From Incurvaria masculella (Eukaryota > Arthropoda > Insecta > Lepidoptera > Incurvariidae): 64,000 nucleotides of DNA. The notes under the pieces are model-generated. The model had not been told where the DNA came from. It worked only from the letters and a program-made list of their open reading frames with translations, and searched no databases. The position numbers and the translations under genes are program-made. Of the stretch, positions 12,310 to 24,205 are shown one piece after another. The stretch is from NCBI GenBank assembly GCA_946894095.1, contig OX335649.1, positions 15,890,001 to 15,954,000 of the forward strand. Direction: 5' to 3'. Within the stretch, counting starts at the first letter, position 1. Every line of letters begins with the position of its first letter.

Positions 12310-14560
12310 TTCCAACCGCCATAAATGAACCGAAAACAACAAACAAATCCTCTTCGTTGTGGTCAGGAATATATTTTTAATACCTTTCCATTTTTAGGCA
12401 GAAATCCTAAAGTGCCCAAATTATTTAAGTGCACATTAAATTTGTTCTTTCTTTTACATATGGATCTGCTGGCTTTTAATTATATCAACACTTGCAAGCT
12501 AGCACGTCAATACATACAATGTAATATAAAAGACAGAACTGATCGTATTTCGGTATGCACCTGGCAAAGATATCGTGCCACTTACTTCTTTAAAGTATAA
12601 ATACTATGTACTTGCTTATATGATGCTCACGTCATGTAAAAAAAATCTTTCCATGAGTATTATTCACGTATCGAGTTTATCAGCGATTTTTACGTAATCA
12701 TAAGACAAACAACTTCGGTGTTGTTATGATTCTATGCAAATAGCGATCCTATTCGCCACTAATTTTTTGTGCCTAAAAGATAATTGAGTAAAACAAGGTT
12801 GACAATAATGACTCGGTAACCAGAATCAGCATCCGTAATTATGTTTATTTATCTTTTGTTTAAAGAGAACGATGAGAACTCCTTATACAAAATCTATCGG
12901 TACGTGCAACATACACACATTGTTACAAAAAAAATAACAGTTTTACTAACATTTCATGGACAATCTTACTAGTGGCAATTGTAAAAGATTAAAACGTTGC
13001 TGCTAAATTAGATATTCTTTAAGATTACCGTGGTGGTGTATCGACTAGATCTTTCGAGGTTATACTTTGAAGTGAAACTGCCAACTGGCCGACATCTGAA
13101 GTCTCTTCTAATTATGAACTACCTAAGTGGCCTAGGTAGCTTTAAACTAGATTGTTTATACTAACTGGTAGAGGACCAGAAACATAGAAGGGTGGATTAT
13201 TCTTTCCCCACTATGCCAAAATTCGCTTGATGTCAATGTGTTCCGATCCCTGACCAAGCATTATTTCTATGTACTATGTAAGTACTATGTTACCCAATGA
13301 TATGTGCACGTGTTACGTACAGACGAAGCGAAATTGAGCACATTTCTTCTTATTAGGGAGCGGTTGAATAGCTAGTCGTATTAGGTCGTCTCAGCCAATA
13401 CATAGGTCAGGGCCTTTTTAATTAGTCATCTAGGCGTCTCTCGGTTAGTTACCCTGTGTCCATGTCTTGTTGTGCATTCATGTAATTAAAAAGATGTTCC
13501 CATTCGTTACTAACAACAAACTTGCGCGAAGATAATTTAATAATACTAATGGTTTTTACTCTTTCAACTCAGATAAGAAAACAAAAACATTGAAAGTACA
13601 CCTACGGTATCGAACAGATGATTGCCATCAAGAATATACCACAGTCCCCGCTGCAAAGTAACACCTGATTCGCTCGCCCGACAAAGTTGCAGACTGGATC
13701 CAATAGGTCGTGTGGCTCAGGGAATATAAATACAAACATAAATACATAATATACATTATTATCAACTCCATACATATCATTGGAATATGCAAGTCAGTAT
13801 ATTTAGCGTTTCGTACCATGCTCACTTTCAAACGATGTGTTATTCGGCCAATTGAACTGAAATGCAACTACAGGTCTAATTAAATCACTTACATGCCTGA
13901 TCACCCGGCGAGTTAATTTACGATGGTGACATCCCAGTGATTGCGAGAAACAACATTTAATTTGCGTAGCAGAAATGAAATGCTTCAAATATAGATGTCG
14001 CTGAAACTCAAATTAATTAAGCTATACAGGTCTAAGCATCACGCGCATTATAATGTCCCAAAAGCACAAGGTCCTTAGCCATTAGTTTAATAATTTGAGT
14101 CTTAACCTTATTTCACAGTCGCCACTTTTTAATAAGCGTCATGTCCAATAATATAAAAACTAACTTTTTTTCGACTTATCTACTATTGCTTTGATTCGTC
14201 TTCATTATTTGCGTTTGATTGAATTACGAACCCTAAAGGACGAACGTTTATTTTTGTACCGACTACACAGGCTGCCGCCTCCCACGCTCGATATCATTAT
14301 GCCGAAACACGTATACTTTTCGCTAAGTTTAACAGTTTTGAGCGAACATTTATGTAGTTCCCAGGAGTATATTAAATACTTAAATAACTTTTCATAAGCT
14401 TGATTCAAATGCGCAAAATGTATTGGGAAGATAAAATCAAATCAAACGTGGCTTACGCTTTGGGTATATTTCCTATAATTTGATTTCAATGGTTTATTCG
14501 CTTCACTAGAGAGAATGAGTTCATTGATCGGTGTTTTTATAAAACAACAAGTTAATATTT
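12310..14560. other. Intergenic or intronic AT-rich DNA
   Basis: No convincing exon, RNA gene or recognisable mobile element. The open frames are short and lack motifs. To its left, 12200-12300 is locally CpG-rich and contains CAAGATGGCGG, a YY1-like motif found near promoters, but no linked coding exon is seen. Confidence 0.5.
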
Positions 14561-14619
14561 CCAAAACTAACATATAAAGGCAATAATAATAAAAGCTAGA
14601 AAGTAAACATACTTTTTCG

Positions 14620-14900
14620 TACTAAGCAGGTACGTATGTATATATAATGTATAACGTATATGGTATGTATAATCGACGTTGAAGCAAGGACACATTAATT
14701 GAAAAAAGAGCCCAGTAAACATAACTACTTTACGAATATACTGCAAGGCTGGACCCGAACCAGCAAATCCTATCATTTGCGGGTATTGCGTCTACCAATT
14801 TCGCCCCTGATGTACCTATACCCATAATTTGGATAATTATTTTACAGTTCCTCCCATGTACTTGCTTCACGGTCGATTATACATACATACATATCACATT
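14620..14900. mobile_element. Foldback element with a tRNA-like core
   Basis: Inverted ends read TATGTATAATCGACGTTGAA (about 14663) and TTCACGGTCGATTATACATA (about 14867). Between them, on the minus strand, is a tRNA-like segment with A box (AATTGGTAGACG) and B box (GGTTCGGGTCC) at about 14748-14810. A short version without the core lies at about 43410-43500, and a single end at about 145-190. Confidence 0.65.
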
Positions 14901-15394
14901 TCTAAAAGCTAGAAAGCCTACTTATTTAATAATTATATTTTACAGTGATTTGTCATTTATTTTAGGAAATTGCATGGGGATAACCTTCTAACAGTGGGCA
15001 ATACAACAACAAAACCCGATAGCAATGATCCCAATAGCAACAAGCTAGAACGATGATTCTGTAAGGAAAACATGTTTTATTAAGTATTAGGACACTTCTG
15101 CCATCGATTATTGGATGTTTTCTAATATTCTAATTGTGAAAATTTCGTCTAATATTCCCTGTATTTCGTTACTTTCGAATCTGACCATAGTCATTTCTCT
15201 ATTATTGCATCAAAAATACCTTTTATTCACCTAAATACAGTAGAGTTGATTGTTGTTCGTTGAAATACTTGGAGAAATGTTATGCCTTCTGATTTATTTC
15301 TTCACCCTTTAATGAAATGGACTGGTTTTAAGACATAGGGATTTGATATATTCCACGCCTTCTAATATACATACGTACCGAGTACTTGGCTTAC

Positions 15395-15482
15395 CACTGA
15401 GCTGAATATCTGATAAATGAAATGGATCCAATATATTCTCATCGAAGCAGATATTAGACACTCGCATGAGGAAATGGACTAC
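15395..15482 (-). CDS. Possible host coding exon, unknown gene
   Basis: Minus-strand open segment of 88 bases between an acceptor (GTAAATCAG, 15483-15491) and a good donor (CAGTG then GTAAGC, 15389-15394). It reads VVHFLMRVSNICFDENILD and continues DPFHLSDIQLS. Composition is protein-like, but I know of no matching family and the polypyrimidine tract is poor. Confidence 0.22.
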
Positions 15483-16027
15483 CTGATTTACAAGTAACAT
15501 ATTTTATCTTTAAATGTATTTCTTTTCAGAAGCTTGCAATGGGTGAAGTAAATATTACTTCTTTGTCAATGTCGTTGTTTTGCGCCAAGATTAATTGATT
15601 ATAGAAAAAGAGGTGTCAGCAAAACCAGTTTTTTTTTATTATAACATGATCGTCTAAAGGCTGGGACTGGTAACAATAAAAAACTTAAGATCACTTAATC
15701 ACTGTGATATTCAAAGGCTTTGATCACCGATGTAGGGGTTTAAAAATATTCAGTTATCTTTTGCATTCCAAGTGTCCACGTTCTCCATGGCGCTTTTTAG
15801 GCTGTCAGCTTTAAGTGATTTGTAATTTTATTTCAATACTGAATTCTACCCTTGACTGTTTCATTTAAAAAGGATGGTTAACCAGCTCGAGGCGTGGTTG
15901 CGTTGAAGTTTCACTAAAAAGTAGCCACCTCCTATCTCGTATAACTAGTATGTCTTAGACTATACCCAGATAGATACTCCTGGAGATCAGATGAGTTTCA
16001 TGTAATGTAAACTCTTGATACCCAGCC

Positions 16028-16800
16028 GCTGGGGAGCCTAAGGTTTCGACTACGGAGGAGAGAGGTAGAGAGGAGATGGTTTAAGCAAACTGGGTCTGTG
16101 TCCACCAAGTGGGTCGCTACGTCACAGCCCACGTGATAAAGAAGGCGTGGCTTAGCGACATTCGCGACATGGCGCTGGCGGTGTTAGGTTGTGGGACAAT
16201 ATTATGGTTTGCGGAGCAATTTTCAGCGAACAGTCGATTACACGATGAGATTTTGTGTAAAATGTTGTAAACATTACACAGGACAAAATAATCGAAAGTT
16301 TGTAGGTGGAATTACGTTTTATTTGTCAGTAAAACACCTCATATTTCATAATTTGATTCAATATTCGAGCATTGTATCGATCTATCGCTCTTGCTTTGTG
16401 GCGATAGATGGCGCGCAATCATTTTATTTTTACGGTAAAAAATGTTGATCTCATGATGGAAATTTTAATGACATTTTTAAAATAAAAAAATATTTTAATC
16501 CGCGCGAAGGCATAGATTTCAATTTCAACGTTTTTTTTTATAGAAAAAACACATAGTAAAATTTAAAAGGCGCCATCTAGTTGTAGTCTTGTAACCACTA
16601 AGAATAGCTCTCGAAATAGCTGCTACCAGAATATCGATTCTTCCGGTAGATGGATTTCGCAAAAATGGGCGGTACATGACCCCACCATGAAGCGACTTTT
16701 CCCCCGCTTCCCCGCAAAGTGTCACGCTGCGATCCTTAGTAATATGAGTTAAAAACATCTCCTCTCTAGCTCTCTCCTCCGTGGTTTCGGCTATAGCCTG
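16028..16800. mobile_element. DNA-transposon remnant with long inverted repeats and a THAP-like fragment
   Basis: Left and right ends are inverted over roughly 45-90 bp (left GGAGGAGAGAGGTAGAGAGG, right CTCTCTAGCTCTCTCCTCC). Inside, plus strand 16244-16340 reads MRFCVKCCKHYTG and then GITFY, which resembles the start of a C2CH THAP DNA-binding domain as in P-element/THAP9-type transposases. The frame then loses similarity, and the usual later Cys and His are absent. P-like assignment is inference from this short stretch. Confidence 0.4.
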
Positions 16801-17389
16801 TTAGAAAGGCCTGCAAGAAACTGTTCATAGACACGAGCTTGGCTACGGGCAAGAGTTGCCCTCAACTCCGGCACACCCATGGACTGAAGAGGCTGGTAAC
16901 AGAGGCTGAAGGCCTGAAGGGAAGAGCCGGTGCGGTCTGTAACCGAGAAGGCGGTGGACCACAGGTGAGAGAGGCGCTGCTTTCGGCAGCAGCCTGGGGT
17001 CCACCCGTCGCCACAAGGAGACGGCGCTAGCCACTCCACCTACTAGCTAGCACCACTACGCCGGACTCCAGGTGGTCTCGCTCCTTGACCAGATCTCTTG
17101 ATATTTATCATCTACATTGTTTTGTTGAAAAGGTCAAATAAACTGGAACCTCTATAGCGTTTCTGTTGAAGCAAAATCACGAGTTTTAGTTTAATTTTCT
17201 TTATTTTCTTCATTCGATGTATATCACGCACTCGGATTCGTCATTTCCTGTAGGTTCCATTACTTCTGGCAAAGAAGAGACGACAAGAAACTTTGCCGTG
17301 GCGCTTCGGGTGAGGCTACAGCCTATGTGACACTTTGTACTATACTTACATAGTCGTTTTTATTACAGCTTCCTTGTTTCACTCGCTTT

Positions 17390-17640
17390 GTGTACTTGGT
17401 TCACGAAAATTTAAAGCAAGCTACCGTGGTGGGGGTTCCGGCCACTGCATTTCTTTCCCATTCAGGCGACTAATGTATTTGTCTTTCGTGATTCGAATTC
17501 CACCTAAAACAATAGGTCCCCTTATTTACTGTAGGCTGTTTAGTGGCTTAGAACCTAGTTCCCATGACGTTTTTTGGCTAACACCATACTATTAGGTGTG
17601 ATATGAGCTATTCATGGACTTATATATTCTTCATACAGAG
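17390..17640 (+). repeat. Degenerate SINE body
   Basis: Diverged copy of the SINE body. Recognisable pieces are TTCGAATTCCACCTAAAAC, AACCTAGTTCCCATGACGT and GCTAACACCATACTATTAGG, in the order found in the intact copy at 22327. The tail is lost. Confidence 0.55.
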
Positions 17641-17805
17641 TATACTCGACTTCATATAGAGAAAATACAAAAACTACTAATAAATCTCATCGTAACATCT
17701 TAAAAAAACATAGCTCGACTCGATTTTCTCACATACATATACTCCACACATTGTCATGATTTTAACCATAACATTGTAACGAAATTTCAATCTCAGATAA
17801 GAAAC

Positions 17806-17870
17806 TGGGATTCAAACCAGGTGGCTTTGACAGAAGAAACCAAGTCGTATACCACTACAACTTTTTGCAC
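17806..17870 (-). repeat. tRNA-like sequence
   Basis: On the minus strand it has an A box-like TAGTGGTATACGA and a B box GGTTTGAATCC with suitable spacing. No paired acceptor stem is obvious, so it is treated as a SINE head or tRNA relic. Confidence 0.45.
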
Positions 17871-18845
17871 AATGAAGTAGTATAAATCGAACACAAGTTT
17901 TACTTTCAAGGATCAAACCCGATGCTGTAAGACGGCATCACATGCAATCGACAGCATCCTTGACCTACTTAGCTGACCTGCTTCCGAACTGGGTGCGTGC
18001 ATCAATTCGTCCACACAGAATCCGGGTGTGCAGAAATTATACATTAGAAACTCGAGCTTTTTTGTATAAAAAATATATTTAAAATCTATAAAGAACAGTT
18101 CAACCTTCTTTTGGTCAAATGGTAATTAAAAAAAATGTTGACAAAGTTGAGACGTTTAGGTACTGATACTTCGAATGTTCTCTTACTGGTAACTTATTAT
18201 TGTTATGAGTAACCCATGGAGGTGAAGAACGTTAATTTCCTCACCTCGATAGAGTATCCTATTTCTTTATTTTTGCGTAACATATTTATAATATAGTATT
18301 TATTTATTAATCTGTATGTATTTAGTAATCAAATTATTTTCTCATCAAATAATTAATACGTGAATAACAAAATCAACAAAGAAAATAAAAACTAAAATAT
18401 CTCTCATTAACTCAACGATAACTAATTATATTTAAGGGTAGGTTTTTTTATGTACATAACAGTTATAAAAAACCATATGAAAATCGAGCATTTGTGCATA
18501 GAACATGTTTTAACTCCACCTCTTATCCAGGGTTGACATAACAGAGACGACTACAGAGAAGTAGCTCGGCGGATAGTCCACTGCTCGTTACGTTAGTACA
18601 ACAGTCCCTCACACGATGTCGCTACGTGGATAATCTTATTTTTTTGCTGAATACGTTATAAATTGTGTTTACACGATAAAATAAGATTAAGGTGCATGAT
18701 TATAATTTAAAATGTATTTCTGTAATTCTTTGTTACTGAAGGTTGATTTTCTACCGACTTTTCCCAAAAATATTTAGGTACATACTTACTTAGTTATTAA
18801 CTGTGAATCATAATGGCCAGATTTACTTATGGCATCTCGTAGATT

Positions 18846-19146
18846 AAAAAAACCGGCCAAGTGCGAGTCGGACTCGCACACGAAGGGTTTCGTACCATCA
18901 TACAAAATTTACGACAGAAAAAATACGTTTTTTGTATGGGGTCCCCCTTTATTTTTATTATTTTTTAATTTTACCAATTTTTTTTATAGCGGCAAAATAA
19001 ATACACACTCTGTCAAAATTTCAGCTGCCTACCTATTATGGTTCATGAGATACAGCCCTGTGACAGACTGACGAACGGACGGACGGACGGACAGCGGAGG
19101 CTTAGTAATAGGGTTCCGTTTCCACCCTTTGGGTACGGAACCCTAA
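18846..19146 (+). repeat. CCGGCCAAGTGCGAGTC element, full length
   Basis: Plus orientation: the CCGGCC end with the palindrome GTGCGAGTCGGACTCGCAC, then GTATGGGGTCCCCC, a short (GGAC)n block near 19074-19093, and the terminal hairpin ending ACGGAACCCTAA. It is followed 46 bp later by an opposite-facing internally deleted copy. Confidence 0.88.
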
Positions 19147-19191
19147 AGAAACTATTAATAGAGACTGATTACGGGAAAATATTTCACTTTT

Positions 19192-19290
19192 TTTAGGGTT
19201 CCGTACCAAAAGGGTGAAAACGGAACCCTATTACTACCATGGTACGGAACCCTTCGTGTGCGAGTCCGACTCGCACTTGGTCGGTTTTTT
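19192..19290 (-). repeat. Internally deleted CCGGCC element
   Basis: Only the two ends are kept. The hairpin end (AGGGTTCCGTACC...ACGGAACCCTATTACTA) is joined directly to CATGGTACGGAACCCTTCG and the palindrome/CCGGTTTTTT end. The deletion removes about 200 bp, including the microsatellite. Confidence 0.85.
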
Positions 19291-19974
19291 AATTTGAATC
19301 TTTTTCCATTCATGTTTCTCACAATTAAAATGGAAATAACAAGATTTTCTGTAGCATTGAGCTTGTTATAAATCGCATTTACATTGTTTTTCTTGTAATA
19401 ACCTTTAGAAATTGTATATAAATAGATTTCGTTATCACATAAAATAAACTATAAAACCAATAAAACATGAAATTCTCAAAATAATTAGGCCCCAATGTAT
19501 GTGGATTAAGTTAACATCTATAATGAATAAGTGCCTCAAACACAATTTTTTACACGAAACTGTGTGGACTGGACGATACGTTCGGAATGGGCATTTGAAA
19601 GCAGGAGACCAATTCTTGAGCGTTTTCGGTTACGTACGGAATATACACTCCCGAATCCTCACTCAATCAGTAATTAACTTGCGATCTATTCTGATGCATT
19701 GACGGATCGCTTATGGGAATTAATAGGATTTTTTTAATCAGAGCGCTGAATTCGGAAACACATGGAAATGTTTAATTTCATGACACTCATTCCGTGTGGC
19801 GCTGCAATGAAAAAAAATTCAAAATTTCCAGAATTGGCCGCCTGATCTCAGCGGACGCGACTCTATTACCCTATAATGTAGTATAAGTATAATACGTACG
19901 TACGCTCGTGTTTATATGTCGTAGGACACAGTACAATAATTAATGCATACTGATTGAGAGATTTTTTGTTATTA

Positions 19975-20556
19975 ACCGACTTCAAAAAAGGAGGAGGTTA
20001 TCAATTCGTCTGTATGTTTTGTGTTTTTTTTTATGTTTGTTACCTCATAACTTTTGCACAGTGAACCCATTTTAATGATTATTTTTTTAAATGATAGCTA
20101 GTGCTTCCCAAGTGGTCCCATTTTAATTTGGTTAAGTTCTGACAATGATATCCATGAGAAAATCATAAAAGTCTTAAATTTGTATTAAGATGTGCGCGAC
20201 AAATGGACGAATAACTCAATATAACGCCAACCGATTTGGACAAATTAGTAAGTGTACTTCAGATTCACTTAAAATAAACAAATAAAAAAAAATTAACAAA
20301 AAAAATAACTGACTTCAAAGAAAAAGCACTAAAAAGTAAAAAATAATTTCCATTTTTGTAGTTACGATTTCTGTTATTTTTTGAGTCGGTGTCAGCCAAG
20401 GTTAGGTTAGGTTAGGTTAGGTTAGGTTAGGTTAGGTTCTCTTGATTGACGCAGCGCGTGCCCGGCTGACGCCGACTCAAAAAATATCAGAAATCGTAAT
20501 TACAAAAATGGAAATTATTTTTTACTAATTAGTGCTTTTTCTTTGAAGTCGGTTAT
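19975..20556. mobile_element. Foldback element with TTAGG array in its loop
   Basis: Ends are AACCGACTTCAAA (about 19977) and TTTGAAGTCGGTTA (about 20542). The inner part is a near-perfect inverted repeat, left arm about 20305-20397 and right arm about 20464-20556. The loop holds seven exact TTAGG units. The left section, GACTTCAAAAAAGGAGGAGG, is a very common lepidopteran repeat start. The element is non-coding. Confidence 0.75.
20402..20436 (+). repeat. (TTAGG)7 interstitial telomere-type array
   Basis: Seven uninterrupted TTAGG units, the canonical insect telomere repeat, in the loop between the arms of an inverted repeat. It is flanked by unique-looking DNA, so this is interstitial. Confidence 0.95.
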
Positions 20557-20559
20557 TTT

Positions 20560-21240
20560 TTTATTATTTTTTTTTTATTAACATTTTTGGTAATGGTTGG
20601 TCTTTTTAATTAGTTAAAAGTCTATTTAATCAATGGTGTAGTTCAATGTTTTTCGGTCTAGTGACTTGGACCAGTTAGATTAATTTATTAAAAATGCGGA
20701 GCGTCTAACTAGTATTGTGACGACAGTATTCAGTTTAAATGTTTCGTAAAATTTGTCAGGAGAGATGTAAATTTAAATGGCTTTTCACAAATATCGGATT
20801 TCACAAGTTATCTGTGACATTTACACGAATAGACGACCCACCGCCTGCGTGCGACACGGCGGAATCGAACCGAGTAGGTACCTATTGAGCTGCTACAAAC
20901 AGCTACAAAGCCTTCGTCACGGCGCGACCAACAATACTTTCGTTCACTTTTATATTCGTGAAAACAGCACTAATTGGTGTTCGGTGATAAAGTTAAATAA
21001 CATTTAAATAATAAACTTTACCATATAGTGAGTATGTTATGTACAGGTTGAGAAAAAATCTGCAATGCTATCCGAACGCTTTTATCACAAAGAGAAGTGA
21101 TTTTGGTCTATTTACGACTTCAATTAATTAATATCAGGTTCCCGATTACCTTATGTTTTCTTTAATACCTGGATCATTTTTTGGGAGAGTAAACATGGAA
21201 TAACATAGACAGAGTACCTGATTTATATTACCTATATGCA
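20560..21240. other. AT-rich DNA, no gene seen
   Basis: No exon, RNA gene or clear repeat boundary. The open frame at 20777-21007 has no recognisable motif. Confidence 0.5.
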
Positions 21241-21241
21241 A

Positions 21242-21360
21242 CGACATCAAGTGCGTCGACGGAAATCAGTGGTTTCGTACCGCTGAGGGCCGGGGGGGAC
21301 TGGAGGAAAATTGGAGAGGCGTATGTCCAGCAGTGGACGCAAACACGCTGACTGACTGAC
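21242..21360 (+). pseudogene. LINE 3' end (C-terminal coding tail)
   Basis: Plus strand encodes DWRKIGEAYVQQWTQTR followed by a stop at about 21350, then a CTGACTGACTGACA tail. The W-R-x-x-GEAYxQQW ending and simple-sequence tail are typical of the C-terminus of lepidopteran non-LTR retrotransposons. Everything upstream of about 21242 is lost, consistent with 5' truncation during target-primed reverse transcription. Confidence 0.6.
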
Positions 21361-21439
21361 ATATGTAGAACAGTAGATTTAACAAAATTCAGTAGCAATA
21401 AGTTCGTCCACATCCAGGTGCGATCAAGGTTTATCATAG

Positions 21440-22325
21440 ATTACGTAAGGCTAGAAAAAAACCGGCTTCAAAATATTAAGATGTTCTAACAATTTATCAT
21501 TCGAAAAGAAGGACATAGAGTTAACCATATTAACATTCCATGAAATAAATATGATTACATACATGTAACAGGATATATAACAGGAAGGTGCATGAAACAA
21601 AAAATACAATTAAAACAGAATTTACATATTTATTTGTAATATAATTTGTGTTACGTATTGATTTGTATCATATTTGGATTTGCATTCGTAAGATTTATTT
21701 AATGTTTATAACTCTTTTCACAATTAGCAGAGAGAAAAAAATTCGCACGCATACATTTTAGTAACAATGATATCTAATACTTTGCTGCATTGATTGAGAC
21801 TATTCCGTAAATCATTAAATTAAACACGCGAGTCCATTAACCACTTCGAAAACAAACATCACACTTGAAATGTAAAATAATCTTATTTTGATTTAAACTA
21901 TGTCGTTATTCTAACAACGCGATTTTAAGTATTTTTTACAAAGTGAAGGCGGATGACAGACGCGGTAGTTCAGAAATTAAAAAAGGAGGAGATCTCAATT
22001 TTCTGTAACTCTGAATTTCAATATAAATATACGCCACACCATCTGTTTCCAAAGTAAATCTTTCACTCTATTTCCAATCTATTGTGATTAATTTATATAT
22101 CATATTTCTCATTTTTGAGAAAAATAAGTGACGGCTTAGATGAAAAACTAACAGGTGGACATGCGAACATAACGATGAGCGAACAGACGAATTTCCACAT
22201 TAATTAGGCTTATTAACAAGAATATACTCGTGCTTCGATAGCCTTGCAAAAAGATTTATACTTATCTAGCGACACGTCGTGCGATTTATCGACGATTTGT
22301 ACATCAAAGCTTAGCCAGCTTTTCG
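21440..22325. other. AT-rich DNA, no gene seen
   Basis: Low-complexity AT-rich sequence. I see no splice-flanked coding segment or repeat with definable ends. Confidence 0.5.
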
Positions 22326-22326
22326 T

Positions 22327-22715
22327 CAGCCTCAATGGCCCAGTGGCGCGACACTTCGGCGATCGCTCTCCGAAGTTAAGCAACGCTGGGTCCGGTCTGG
22401 TCTTGGATGGGTGACCATTCGACCGTTGAGAGAGGCTGGCCGTGGTTCGGATTCCACGTTAAACTGTAGGACCCCTTCCTTACTTTCAAGGTGGTTGGGT
22501 TTATCCCACCCGTGTTGGTACCATCGCATTGTAAGAACGATGGTCGAAGCGGCAATGAAAATTGTCCGTGTTTTCCATCCAGTTCAATGTAGCCGTGCAA
22601 TATAAGGAAGGTCTCGGCATGGCACCTAGTTCCCATGTGGTGTGTTGGGCTAATACCATGACAGAAGGTGTGGTATTAGCCATCCATGTCCAGTTACATA
22701 AAAAAAATAAAAAAA
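22327..22715 (+). repeat. 5S-rRNA-derived SINE (HaSE3-like), nearly complete
   Basis: The head at 22327-22421 is the 3' two-thirds of 5S rRNA (CCGAAGTTAAGCAACGCTGG, then CTTGGATGGGTGACC). The shared SINE body follows (GTTCGGATTCCACGTTAAAC, GGTACCATCGCATTG), then the 3' region (TGGTATTAGCCATCCATGTC, CAGTTACAT) and an A-rich tail to about 22715. This is the best-preserved copy here; it shares its body with the tRNA-headed copies. Confidence 0.88.
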
Positions 22716-22856
22716 TCAATCAATGGATTTATTGAGATAAATCCATCTGTGATGCGTTTCATCCGGCTGCCGTGAAGGATTTTATATTTAACTTGTGGGT
22801 TTTTCAAAGAGAGTCGCTGACCCCGTTCTGTCAATCATCGCATCGACAGAGGTGGT

Positions 22857-23182
22857 AAAAAAACCGGCCAAGTGCGAGTCAGACTCGCACACGAAGGGTT
22901 CCGTACCATCGTAAAATATTTAACACAAAAAAATCACCTTTTTTGTATGGGAGCCCCCTTTAATTTTAATTATTTTTTAATTTTACCTATTTGTTGTTAT
23001 AGCGGCAAAATAAATACACACTCTGTGAAATTTTCAGCTATCTATCTGTTACGGTTACTGAGATACAGCCCTGTGACAGACGGACAGACGGACGGACGGA
23101 CGGACGGACGGACGGACGGACGGACGGACAGCGGAGGCTTAGTAATAGGGTTCCGTTTTCACCCTTTGGGTACGGAACCCTA
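22857..23182 (+). repeat. CCGGCCAAGTGCGAGTC element, full length
   Basis: Complete plus-orientation copy with a long (GGAC)n array (about 23083-23130) and the terminal hairpin ending ACGGAACCCTAA. It begins 140 bp after the 5S-derived SINE. Confidence 0.9.
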
Positions 23183-24205
23183 ATTATATTAGTTTCCACA
23201 AAATATTTTTAGTCATGGCTCTGAGATCCGTCTATTTATAGTTTCAGTATGGATCTTTCCTCGGATCTTCCTTTACGTAAATAATATAGCATTCGATTGG
23301 ATGATTCATAATTTATTAACACCGTACATCCAATAACGATGGAAAAGAACACAACATTCGAAATAATGAATTCACACCCCGTCATTCTGTCGTCTTTCTA
23401 ATTGAATTGTTCTACACGAAAACGAATTCGATTGGATGATTTAATGAGAGCCAAACTTCAATCATGATGGAAAAAGACACAAACTAGGTCACATCTGGTT
23501 CCTATTTATACCCACATTATTGATTGGTCTCCAATGACTGAGACATTTAGTTTCGACTGGGTTTAACGGGGATAAGATAATCGAGCAAAATGTTGACGTA
23601 AGATTATTTATTTTAACTGTAATGACTTAGGATACTACCTAAGAAACGACAATTCTCTGCGGCGAGTATTACTCACACATGTTAATATGTAAGTTATATG
23701 GGAAGAAATCAGGGATGGAAGTTGCATAGAGCAGCGTCCATGGTTGTACCCGTAAAACAGATCAAGTTTTACAAACCCAAAATCACGTTTTCCGTCGTAG
23801 AAGCTCTCCAAGCTGTTTGTCCGTCAATCTGCTGAAGTATTTAATTAAAACTGCATTTTAATTAACACCTATTTCAAAATAGCGCTTCAAATCCATCACA
23901 GGGTCTATGTAAACAGTCACTACTATTAGGCATAAGCGATTATACAGATAATACCGTGGGGCATTTGTAACGGAGGAGTCTGCAGGTAAGCTTATCTGAG
24001 TCTCAGTTAAATAATAGACGGTGGTGGTATAATGATGGGAGGCGGCAATATAATTTGATCGGAGAGCTCGTACTTTCGCAAGGTTAATTAGAAAAGATAA
24101 GAAACAGGTAAGTTGAGGGTGCATAAGTAGAGGTAAACAGTTGCACCGCGGTTTTTATTTCGTTTTCATGCCATGGCTTTTAAATTAATGGTTTTAATAG
24201 TCTTA

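Noticed and set aside
16791..17039. Three overlapping GC-rich open frames on both strands
   Set aside because: Open in several frames at once because of base composition; no motif.
20402..20436. TTAGG run as evidence of a chromosome end
   Set aside because: Only seven units, in the loop of an inverted repeat with ordinary sequence on both sides; it is interstitial.
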